A stretch of 32,621 nt of DNA. Source: Reclinomonas americana ATCC 50394. Lineage: Eukaryota; Jakobida; Jakobea; Jakobida. The position numbers and the translations under genes are program-made. The stretch is taken from positions 292,344 through 324,964 of the forward strand of contig PS015082.1 of NCBI GenBank assembly GCA_048213135.1, given 5' to 3'. Below, one piece after another: positions 12,001 to 18,083 of this stretch (its first letter is position 1; the number at the start of each line of letters is the position of its first letter). The notes under the pieces were generated by a model. It made no database searches. It saw only the letters and a program-made list of their open reading frames with translations, and had not been told where the DNA came from.

Positions 12001-14740
12001 NNNNNNNNNNNNNNNNNNNNNNNNNNNNNNNNNNNNNNNNNNNNNNNNNNNNNNNNNNNNNNNNNNNNNNNNNNNNNNNNNNNNNNNNNNNNNNNNNNNN
12101 NNNNNNNNNNNNNNNNNNNNNNNNNNNNNNNNNNNNNNNNNNNNNNNNNNNNNNNNNNNNNTGTAGGTGTCGGCGTTGGTGTCGGCGTCGGTGTTGGTGT
12201 CGACTGCAAGAGAAAACGCGCGAATGAGTGAATTGAGTGGGGCACTGCAATGTCGCAGCGAGAAAATGCGTACCGGATTCGACGGCGTCACAACGTCGGA
12301 CTGCACCGACGACGGCGACTGTGAGCGCGTTACGGTCGTCGTGTTGACGGTGACGTTGGGCACCAGGGTGCCGTCAAGCAGGGACGTTCGAATCTGGTTG
12401 GCGATGGCGGTGAGATCCATGGCCGCCAGTGGTGTAAAGTCGGCCGAGAGCGTGCCGAGGTTGGCCGCCGCTGCACTCGTATCAATCACCGCCCACATGA
12501 AACGTGTGCTGGCTGCCGCCTTGTAAATCGACTGTGAAGCAACACGCAGCAACCGAGGTAAGTTGCTCTTTCTTGCTTCATGCATTCCGGCAGGAAAAAC
12601 GCAACGTCGGCCTTCAGCAAGTGCACCAGGTCGGTCTTGCTGTTCAGACCCAGCTTGCCAGCAATGTACTCNNNNNNNNNNNNNNNNNNNNNNNNNNNNN
12701 NNNNNNNNNNNNNNNNNNNNNNNNNNNNNNNNNNNNNNNNNNNNNNNNNNNNNNNNNNNNNNNNNNNNNNNNNNNNNNNNNNNNNNNNNNNNNNNNNNNN
12801 NNNNNNNNNNNNNNNNNNNNNNNNNNNNNNNNNNNNNNNNNNNNNNNNNNNNNNNNNNNNNNNNNNNNNNNNNNNNNNNNNNNNNNNNNNNNNNNNNNNN
12901 NNNNNNNNNNNNNNNNNNNNNNNNNNNNNNNNNNNNNNNNNNNNNNNNNNNNNNNNNNNNNNNNNNNNNNNNNNNNNNNNNNNNNNNNNNNNNNNNNNNN
13001 NNNNNNNNNNNNNNNNNNNNNNNNNNNNNNNNNNNNNNNNNNNNNNNNNNNNNNNNNNNNNNNNNNNNNNNNNNNNNNNNNNNNNNNNNNNCCGACACCC
13101 ACACCGACGCCGACACCCACGCCAACGCCGACGCCGACGCCAACACCGACACCCACACCAACACCCACACCAACACCAACACCGACGCCGACGCCGACAC
13201 CGACACCAACGCCGACGCCAACGCCAACGCCGACACCGACACCGACGCCTACGCCGACGCCGACACCCACAAACCCGTCGACGGACGAGGACAAGTCGAC
13301 ACCGGCCGATGGCGGCAGTCAGACGGCAGTCATTNNNNNNNNNNNNNNNNNNNNNNNNNNNNNNNNNNNNNNNNNNNNNNNNNNNNNNNNNNNNNNNNNN
13401 NNNNNNNNNNNNNNNNNNNNNNNNNNNNNNNNNNNNNNNNNNNNNNNNNNNNNNNNNNNNNNNNNNNNNNNNNNNNNNNNNNNNNNNNNNNNNNNNNNNN
13501 NNNNNNNNNNNNNNNNNNNNNNNNNNNNNNNNNNNNNNNNNNNNNNNNNNNNNNNNNNNNNNNNNNNNNNNNNNNNNNNNNNNNNNNNNNNNNNNNNNNN
13601 NNNNNNNNNNNNNNNNNNNNNNNNNNNNNNNNNNNNNNNNNNNNNNNNNNNNNNNNNNNNGTTGGTGCCGTTGTTGGTGGTGTCATTGGCTTGCCGCTGG
13701 TCATTTTGATTGTGTGGCTGACGGCTCGCTGGTTCCGCAACCGCAAGAGCGGCCCGTTGGGTCCGCGTAATGCGGCCGCCAACTACGGCGCGGCAGCGTC
13801 GGAGGCCTCCACGCACCCGCACCAGCGCGAGCAGCCGTCGTGGTTCAACGACGACGATACGGCCACCGAGCAGACTGCCGTCGATCCGACGCCACGCACT
13901 GCGCGTGGGCACAAGGGTGGCGTCGCGCTGCCGCCGGCTCCACCGGTGCCACCGCGTGCCGTCAACTCATCTGCGCCACTGTCGCCACGCTCCGGCAACG
14001 TCTCACCGCGCCGTGGGTCGGCCGGCACACCGCGCTTGCCGCAGCTCACTCCGCGCCAGCACCAACAGCAGCAGCAACAGCAACAGCAGCAGCAGGTGGC
14101 AGCACACATGGGTCGCAGCGATCGTGGCATGATCAACTCGCCATTCGCGCCGCAGATGGAGGACGGCACCGACACTGCGCCGACCGTCACCGAGACAACA
14201 CACACATCACGCAGTGGCCGTCCCCTCCTGCCGGGCACCGGCAGTGGTGGTGTGGGTGGGGAGATTGCGCCGCGGCGCACACCGCGCACACGCGAGGCGG
14301 ATGCTGCACCGCCAAACTCGGCACGCAGCGTGTCTGGCGTGACTCTGACCACGGAGACTCCTCGTTCGGCGCGCGCACAGGCGGCGGCGACGGAGGCCGA
14401 GCGCAAGGCCGTGGCCGACGCGCTGTTTGACGAATCGAGCTCGGCGAGTGCGATTGGCAACACGACCGCCCGCCGTCGCAGCGAGACAAGCGCACTCGAT
14501 TTGCTGGATCAGGCACTGGCCAGTGAGCTGTCGCGTATGAACGGCGCGCAGAACTTTGTGCGCGTGCGCCACGGCGAGTACATTTGCAACGGCGATCACA
14601 TTACGGTGTGGGCGGCCGACGGTCGCATCTTTGTGCGCTCCCGCGGTCGCGTGATGCCACTGGCGTCGTACATCACCGACAGATCACTGTCGTCGATGCA
14701 AGGCAGCTCGACGAGCATTGACTTTGAGGATGTGTTTTGA
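2..14740 (+). CDS. PKHD1L1: Fibrocystin-L-like giant single-pass membrane protein (5' end outside window)
   Basis: Enters the window in frame at base 2 and stops at TGA 14738-14740. Exons: 2-659, 731-1532 (plus 1802-1801), 1727-1696 on a flipped contig, 1994-2683, 2763-4083, 4146-5149, 5228-6665, 6742-8578, 8649-8865, 8935-9731, 9816-9882, 9964-10226, 10298-10457, 10517-10577, flipped 11421-10951, flipped 12671-12606, 12531-12274 and 12203-12162, then 13092-13334 and 13661-14740. All phases agree, giving about 3835 residues. Domain order: IPT/TIG array interrupted by PA14 and a discoidin-like module, two G8 domains each followed by beta-helix repeats, a C-terminal ectodomain with a DLDGS motif, Pro-Thr linker, one membrane helix, and a Pro/Gln-rich cytoplasmic tail. 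This is the fibrocystin-L (PKHD1L1) architecture. Animal members are ciliary or stereociliary surface proteins; the role here is inferred as a cell-surface or ciliary receptor. Family assignment is firm; orthology versus fibrocystin is less so. Confidence 0.9.
930..1420 (+). other. PA14 domain within the IPT array
   Basis: The stretch carries GFFTSQATGLHQFILTGDD, the characteristic PA14 core, then a predicted beta-barrel continuing to 'GQRYWMQVLHKQDANGDG'. PA14 domains often bind carbohydrate and occur at this place in PKHD1L1-type proteins. Ligand specificity cannot be read from the sequence. Confidence 0.88.
1533..1695. other. Assembly gap (163 N), probably zero length
   Basis: Flanks 1532 and flipped 1802 join to complete a Lys codon and a GTTGCG donor, so no sequence appears to be missing. 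Confidence 0.75.
1696..1802 (-). other. Inverted contig: intron end plus 32-nt exon of the fibrocystin-L-like gene
   Basis: This 107-bp contig between two N runs makes sense only on the minus strand. Read 1802 to 1696 it gives GA, an intron at 1800-1728 (starts GTTGCG, ends TGCAG, 73 nt), and a 32-nt exon encoding the peptide SGPIAFNASG. Joined to 1532 on one side and 1994 on the other, the frame is continuous and restores the usual 'SPIAFNASxxDVKxxL' pattern of fibrocystin-L beta modules. Confidence 0.85.
1803..1993. other. Assembly gap (191 N), probably zero length
   Basis: Flipped base 1696 (end of a Gly codon) joins 1994 (Thr codon) without loss of frame or of the expected motif. Confidence 0.75.
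4890..5365 (+). other. Discoidin (F5/8 type C)-like module between IPT domains
   Basis: After the IPT domain near 4666, the protein reads SSALAAFDSDISGVF, a long beta-rich stretch, and then VTARYFRYRGA followed by VAEIEFRG. An 'RYxRYRG...AEIEF' ending is typical of galactose-binding-like F5/8C folds. The module is split by the intron at 5150-5227. The assignment rests on the pattern only. Confidence 0.6.
5729..7640 (+). other. First G8 domain and parallel beta-helix (PbH1) region
   Basis: G8 runs from about 5729 to 6090: 'WSSPATWPSGAVPVAGQSV' opening, a 'TVAGELVFD' strand, and 'GGRLEIGTEAEPF' with the conserved glycines. It is followed by 'LTLDTPLTYAHYGA' and then repeated right-handed helix rungs such as the IEGVELRRVGQSNGTGRHPI segment, to about 7640. 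The order G8 then PbH1 is diagnostic for the fibrocystin/CEMIP/TMEM2 group. Confidence 0.9.
8206..9720 (+). other. Second G8 domain and second beta-helix region
   Basis: A second G8 copy begins RRWSNVGTWPTGTLPDTEDY, with 'TVEVRGTLTFD' and 'GGTVNVGTATEPWPF'. It continues over the intron 8579-8648 into VVDAVQWLPGDTIIIAS. Beta-helix rungs follow from about 8970 to 9720. Two G8 copies are the PKHD1/PKHD1L1 arrangement, whereas CEMIP and TMEM2 have one. Confidence 0.88.
10578..10950. other. Assembly gap (373 N), probably a 1-base overlap
   Basis: Base 10577 (C) and flipped base 11421 (C) appear to be the same base; merging them gives DGES followed by RVVG in frame. Confidence 0.7.
10951..11421 (-). 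other. Inverted contig: 157-codon ectodomain exon of the fibrocystin-L-like gene
   Basis: The minus strand is open over the whole contig, without a stop, and encodes RVVGPLTLAVVLPSGGDPK, ending in LDAAARL. Adjacent plus-strand exon 10517-10577 ends LLHNLDSDGES. Flipped, its first base overlaps base 10577 and the frame runs on. Animal PKHD1L1 has a matching 'D-x-E-[ST]-R-R-L-x-P-V-A-V' transition. The end of the contig continues in frame into the flipped contig 12671-12162. Confidence 0.88.
11422..12161. other. Assembly gap (740 N), probably zero length
   Basis: The true neighbours are flipped 10951 and flipped 12671, which abut in phase 0 as AAARL followed by EYIAG. Confidence 0.65.
12162..12671 (-). 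other. Inverted contig: three exons leading into the Pro-Thr linker
   Basis: Minus-strand exons 12671-12606 (begins EYIAGKLGLNSKTDLVHLL), 12531-12274 (begins SIYKAAASTRFMWAV) and 12203-12162 (STPTPTPTPTPT) are separated by introns 12605-12532 (GTTGCG...CAG) and 12273-12204 (GTACGC...CAG). Both introns are phase 0. The last exon is the beginning of the Pro-Thr repeat that continues on the plus strand at 13092, so the contig must be flipped in place. Confidence 0.88.
12672..13091. other. Assembly gap (420 N) inside the Pro-Thr repeat
   Basis: The true flanks are both Pro-Thr repeat (flipped 12162 and 13092), in the same frame. The repeat length across the join is uncertain. Confidence 0.65.
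13092..13282 (+). repeat. Hexanucleotide minisatellite encoding the Pro-Thr linker (gene 1)
   Basis: A CCNACN repeat, read as Pro-Thr, runs to 'PTPTNPSTDEDK' before the transmembrane helix. It continues from the flipped end at 12203-12162. Such stretches form rigid, probably O-glycosylated stalks. Repetitiveness explains why the assembly broke here, so true copy number is unknown. Confidence 0.9.
13335..13660. other. Assembly gap (326 N), probably zero length
   Basis: GSQTAVI before the gap and VGAVVGG after it join in frame as one membrane helix if the N run is removed; with 326 N the frame is lost. Confidence 0.7.
14062..14096 (+). repeat. Mixed CAG/CAA repeat encoding polyglutamine
   Basis: About eleven consecutive Gln codons, mostly CAG with interspersed CAA, lie in the cytoplasmic tail after a His. 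Confidence 0.9.
14552..14674 (+). other. Possible GAR (Gas2-related)-like module at the C-terminus
   Basis: The only non-disordered-looking part of the tail reads FVRVRHGEYICNGDHI, then 'RIFVRSRGRVMPLASYI'. The GAR domain of GAS2 and plakin proteins, which binds microtubules, has the layout G-x-Y, a short strand, an Ile/Val strand, [V/I]-M-V-R-x-G-G-G-W and a final 'L..YL'. The GxY, FVR, one Gly and final L..YI are present. The Trp and the upstream zinc-binding Cys set are not. This is weak homology by eye. Confidence 0.35.
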
Positions 14741-14871
14741 GGCGGGCGAGGAGTGTGGAACAGAGAAAAATATATAGAGAAACCATGTAACGAAAAACAA
14801 ATGAACGCCATGTTACCGATTGATGTGAAGAAACGATCGATATCAAGCAGGCAAGGGTCGTCGATGCTCTC
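14741..14871. other. Convergent 3' intergenic region, genes 1 and 2
   Basis: 131 bp between two stop codons, more AT-rich than the genes. Gene 1 has TGTAAC at 14786-14791, which recurs after the gene 5 stop at 19851-19856. It is a candidate 3'-end signal but unproven. Confidence 0.35.
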
Positions 14872-16074
14872 TCAGTGGAGGACCAGTTCCTCCAACTGCA
14901 CGTCAGGGGAGAGTCGAGTGAGAAAGCAAATACATCAGCACACACAAGGAGAGAGAGGAGTAAAGCTTGTACGCACCGAGTACTCCTTCTCGCGAATGTT
15001 GCGGAAGGGTCGGTCGCCGTCAACGTAGAAATCTGGAGCGAGATGAGGAGGTGGCATGCAGGGGACATAGATTGCAGTCGCCGTCTCACCGTCGTACTTG
15101 AGGGCCACGGCACTGCGGAAGCCGAGCGTCAACAGACCACGCTGAGAGAACTCGCCGGTCGACTGGCCCACCACGCGACCAAAGTGCAACTGGCGCGCCC
15201 GCTGAACGCTGAGTTCCTCGAGAGTCGACATGATGCCCTACACGTGTGTGTGTCAGCCGCATGCAAGAAAAGTCAAGTCTGGTGGGAGCCGCGATCAGCA
15301 GACAGACCTTGTTGCGATATCGAGGACCGGCCTTGACGCCACCAATGAGCAACTGGAGCGTGTCGTCGAGGACGGTGCCGGGTTGGAAGCCGCGCTTACG
15401 GGCATACTCGTCATCCACGTACTTACTGGCGGCCAGCAGAGCGTCGGCAGCCGGGTGCGCCGCCAGCCACTCCTTCCAGCCCGGAGGACGTGGCGATCCG
15501 AACACCTGATTCAGCAGCACACCGACCATCGAGTTGTCGGTCTTGGAGAAGGCGCCAAACGACAGCCCGTTGCCCTGCGCATGGAAGAAGAGGTGTGTTG
15601 ATCAGAGATCCAGAGTGTGTGTGTGAAATGGAGACAGCCACTGACCGCGCAGTAGGGAGCGTACAACGCAGCGTATCCGGCCCACCACTCGTCGCCAATG
15701 CCTGCGTCGAGCGTGTGTGTATGAGAGAGTGTACGATCAAAGAGAGAGAGAGAGAGACTCACCGATGGCCATCGAGATCGGCTCATGCAAAAAGCTGCGC
15801 GACAAGACCACTGCCGCCTCATCGGCATCCGCCGGCCGCAGCTCACGAAACGTGACAAAGAACGACTCACGCTCCGGTGCCTTGGCACTGCGCAGAAGCC
15901 ATCAGTCGCAAAAGCAGCGCTGAACAAGCAACAGCAGAGACAAGAAAGATCGCACCTGTGAGCATCCAACGGCTTGCGCACTGCTGCAGTCGTCGACATG
16001 CAAGCAACAGAGGCGATCGTCATCGCTCTTCTGCAGAGAGCAGCACGAGGCAACGAGAGCGCCATTGTCATCAT
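14872..16074 (-). CDS. GNAT-family-like N-acetyltransferase, possibly mitochondrial
   Basis: Six exons: 16074-15956, 15887-15763, 15701-15646, 15574-15308, 15237-14977 and 14895-14872; TGA at 14874-14872; 283 residues. The core begins FFVTFRELRPADADEAAVV, the usual first strand and helix of GNAT proteins. It continues to an acetyl-CoA-binding-like loop, 'AGPRYRNKGIMSTLEEL', where RxxG is kept but the last small residue is Met. A late 'VVGQSTGEFSQRGLLTLGF' matches the conserved 'Txx.SxxlyxklGF' of the fold. The first 35 residues hold three Arg, many Ala/Ser/Met and no acidic residue, which suggests a mitochondrial presequence; an internal Met would remove it. Substrate unknown. It shares a 98-bp divergent promoter with MIA40. 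Confidence 0.75.
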
Positions 16075-16172
16075 CGCGTTGTCAGCGCTGAGATACCAAG
16101 GAGGATGCGAGGGCGATTCCCAGCAGATCGTCGATCAAACGACTAGTGGACACCAGTGCGATTGTATCATCG
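16075..16172. promoter_or_regulatory. Divergent promoter region, acetyltransferase / MIA40
   Basis: 98 bp separate the two chosen ATG codons (16074 minus, 16173 plus). No TATA-like element is seen. A shared bidirectional promoter is inferred from distance only. Confidence 0.45.
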
Positions 16173-17167
16173 ATGGATCGCGATAGTGAATCGCTTGTGC
16201 CTCCACGCGGCAGTGCAGAGAGCGCAACGTGGCCATCGCCAACGCCTTCGCATGACACGTCAGCGGCCACAGCGCAGGCGCCTGCAGGAGCTGACATGTC
16301 CCACGCAGAGGCGGGAGACGATGTTGGTGAGCAGCTGTTTGGCGCAGCGGTGGCAGGTGGCGATGATGACGATGATGGGGAGTGCCCGTGCATCAAGGGC
16401 GTGAAGGTTGGTTTGTGTGTAGAGAGAGAGAGAGTGCAGAATGTGTGCATTGTGTGTCGGAGTGTGCGGAGTGNNNNNNNNNNNNNNNNNNNNNNNNNNN
16501 NNNNNNNNNNNNNNNNNNNNNNNNNNNNNNNNNNNNNNNNNNNNNNNNNNNNNNNNNNNNNNNNNNNNNNNNNNNNNNNNNNNNNNNNNNNNNNNNNNNN
16601 NNNNNNNNNNNNNNNNNNNNNNNNNNNNNNNNNNNNNNNNNNNNNNNNNNNNNNNNNNNNNNNNNNNNNNNNNNNNNNNNNNNNNNNNNNNNNNNNNNNN
16701 NNNNNNNNNNNNNNNNNNNNNNNNNNNNNNNNNNNNNNNNNNNNNNNNNNNNNNNNNNNNNNNNNNNNNNNNNNNNNNNNNNNNNNNNNNNNNNNNNNNN
16801 NNNNNNNNNNNNNNNNNNNNNNNNNNNNNNNNNNNNNNNNNNNNNNNNNNNNNNNNNNNNNNNNNNNNNNNNNNNNNNNNNNNNNNNNNNNNNNNNNNNN
16901 NNNNNNNNNNNNNNNNNNNNNNNNNNNNNNNNNNNNNNNNNNNNNNNNNNNNNNNNNNNNNNNNNNNNNNNNNNNNNNNNNNNNNNNNNNNNNNNNNNNN
17001 NNNNNNNNNNNNNNNNNNNNNNNNNNNNNNNNNNNNNNNNNNNNNNNNNNNNNNNNNNNNNNNNNNNNNNNNNNNNNNNNNNNNNNNNNNNNNNNNNNNN
17101 NNNNNNNNNNNNNNNNNNNNNNNNNNNNNNNNNNNNNNNNNNNNNNNNNNNNNNNNNNNNGTGTGTG

Positions 17168-17228
<61 letters not shown>

Positions 17229-17577
17229 AGTGAGGATCAATCTTCACATGCGCCTTGTGTGTGTCTGTGACTCACTACTTGCATGCTCACAGGAGGGACC
17301 GTGCGGCGAGGTGTTCATGGACGCCTTCAACTGCTACCGCAACAGCACAGCAGAGGAGAAGGGCAGTGACTGTGGCGAGTTCTTTGGCAAGCTGCGAGTT
17401 GCGTGCACACAGAGACGGAGATCACACGCGCGCGCGGAGTCACTGAGTGTGTGTGTGCGCGCGTAGGTGTGCATGGAGGAGCATCCAGATGCGTTTGCCA
17501 GCTTGCGAGGAGGCGATGAGGAGGAGGAGTATGACGATAGTGATGTGGACGACGCAGTGACGGCGTTGTCACCTTGA
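16173..17577 (+). CDS. CHCHD4: MIA40/CHCHD4 intermembrane-space disulfide oxidoreductase
   Basis: Exons 16173-16406, 17293-17397 and 17467-17577, TGA 17575-17577, 149 residues. The redox-active CPC motif is at residues 71-73 (ECPCIKG). The twin CX9C hairpin is complete: Cys82/Cys92 and Cys105/Cys115, in GPCGEVFMDAFNC and SDCGEFFGKLRVC. 'STAEEKGSDC' between the helices closely matches animal and plant MIA40. The family imports and oxidises small cysteine-rich proteins in the mitochondrial intermembrane space. The form is short and soluble (no N-terminal membrane anchor), with an acidic run before CPC and an acidic C-terminal tail. Intron 1 separates CPC from the hairpin and contains the assembly gap; intron 2 starts with the unusual GTTGCG donor. 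Confidence 0.95.
16474..17160. other. Assembly gap (687 N) in MIA40 intron 1
   Basis: Both flanks are GT-rich microsatellite, so the gap is a repeat collapse or break inside an intron. Its true size cannot be judged. Confidence 0.8.
17161..17228. repeat. (GT)n dinucleotide microsatellite
   Basis: About 30 GT units directly after the gap, inside intron 1 of MIA40. ORFs across it (poly Val-Cys, poly His-Thr) are artefacts. Confidence 0.95.
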
Positions 17578-17682
17578 TGCATGCTTGTTTGCTATTTGGT
17601 TTTTGTGATCCACACCCGCGTATAGAGGGCGAGTGAGTGAGTGGGGAATACACTACTGTTTGCTTGCTTTTACTCATCGCTA
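17578..17682. other. Convergent 3' intergenic region, MIA40 / NDUFAF8-like
   Basis: 105 bp between stop codons. Nothing recognisable beyond a T-rich stretch. Confidence 0.4.
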
Positions 17683-18018
17683 TCATCGTGGTCGCTTTGC
17701 CTGTGTGCGCATGCGTCAGCAAAAGGAGTGTGTCGAGTGACAATGAGCGACGCAACGTGCTGTTGAATGCACGTCCATAGTTGCATAAACTCCGCCTCGC
17801 ACGTGTTCTGCTGCAGCTGCTTCATGTTGCTGGTCACACAGGCACCGTATGCACGAGCCTTGCATGCAGTCGCACAGTCAGTCACTCATCTCTCACACAC
17901 TCACAGGCACACATCGCACCTGCACGTGGCACTGTGCAAGTGCGCTGGCCAGTCGATGCGGTTGTCGCACAGACGCAGACTCTGTGGAGAAGAGGCGGGC
18001 CTGCGCGCTGCGACTCAT
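17683..18018 (-). CDS. NDUFAF8: NDUFAF8-like twin-CX9C complex I assembly factor
   Basis: Three exons, 18018-17920, 17858-17757 and 17700-17683, TGA 17685-17683, give only 72 residues; human NDUFAF8 has about the same length. Splicing creates an exact twin CX9C: CHVQARAYGAC and CEAEFMQLWTC. The 'xAYGxCV' and 'CxxEFxxLxxC' motifs and the Ala-Lys-Lys/Arg-like ending (QQHAKRPR) match the NDUFAF8 (C17orf89) family. That family works with NDUFAF5 in assembling respiratory complex I in mitochondria. Without splicing the first CX9C is lost, which supports the intron 17919-17859. Intron 2 (17756-17701) uses a GTTGCG donor. The protein is a likely folding client of its neighbour MIA40. Confidence 0.8.
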
Positions 18019-18083
18019 GCGGAAATAGCAAACAGAGTGTGTCCTGCAAGCCCTCTCTCTTTGTTGTTTGTCTGTGTAGTGCA
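18019..18083. promoter_or_regulatory. 65-bp divergent promoter region, NDUFAF8-like / GGTase-I beta
   Basis: Only 65 bp separate the two ATG codons. A CTCTCTCTTTG tract followed by TGTGTAG lies just before the plus-strand ATG and could also be the end of a 5'UTR intron, so the true promoter may overlap the neighbouring gene. Confidence 0.4.

Larger units (their letters stand above)
13661..14740 (+). other. Transmembrane helix and cytoplasmic tail of the fibrocystin-L-like protein
   Basis: The segment opens with the hydrophobic helix VGAVVGGVIGLPLVILIVW, rich in small residues (GxxxG-like), then a basic stop-transfer stretch (ARWFRNRK). The tail is about 335 residues: His/Gln-rich, Pro-rich with PPAPPVPP (SH3-ligand-like), an 11-residue Gln run at about 14062-14095, many Ser/Thr-Pro-Arg motifs, and a compact folded-looking C-terminus. 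The assembled start of this contig continues in frame from 13334 if the N run is removed. Confidence 0.85.

Noticed and set aside
12558-12593. A perfect-looking plus-strand 36-nt intron (GTAAGT...GGCAG)
   Set aside because: It lies antisense to the real minus-strand intron 12605-12532, and no sensible plus-strand frame flanks it.
1696-12671. A ciliate-like scrambled (inverted segment) gene
   Set aside because: Inverted pieces coincide exactly with contig ends at N runs, and contigs outside the gaps are collinear. A scaffolding error is simpler.
10531-13242. A 903-residue minus-strand ORF across several N runs, as a separate antisense gene
   Set aside because: It is held open by N bases. Its meaningful parts are the two flipped contigs, whose peptides continue gene 1; the rest is the reverse of the Pro-Thr repeat.
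17161-17240. Poly Val-Cys or His-Thr peptides
   Set aside because: They are translations of an intronic (GT)n microsatellite.
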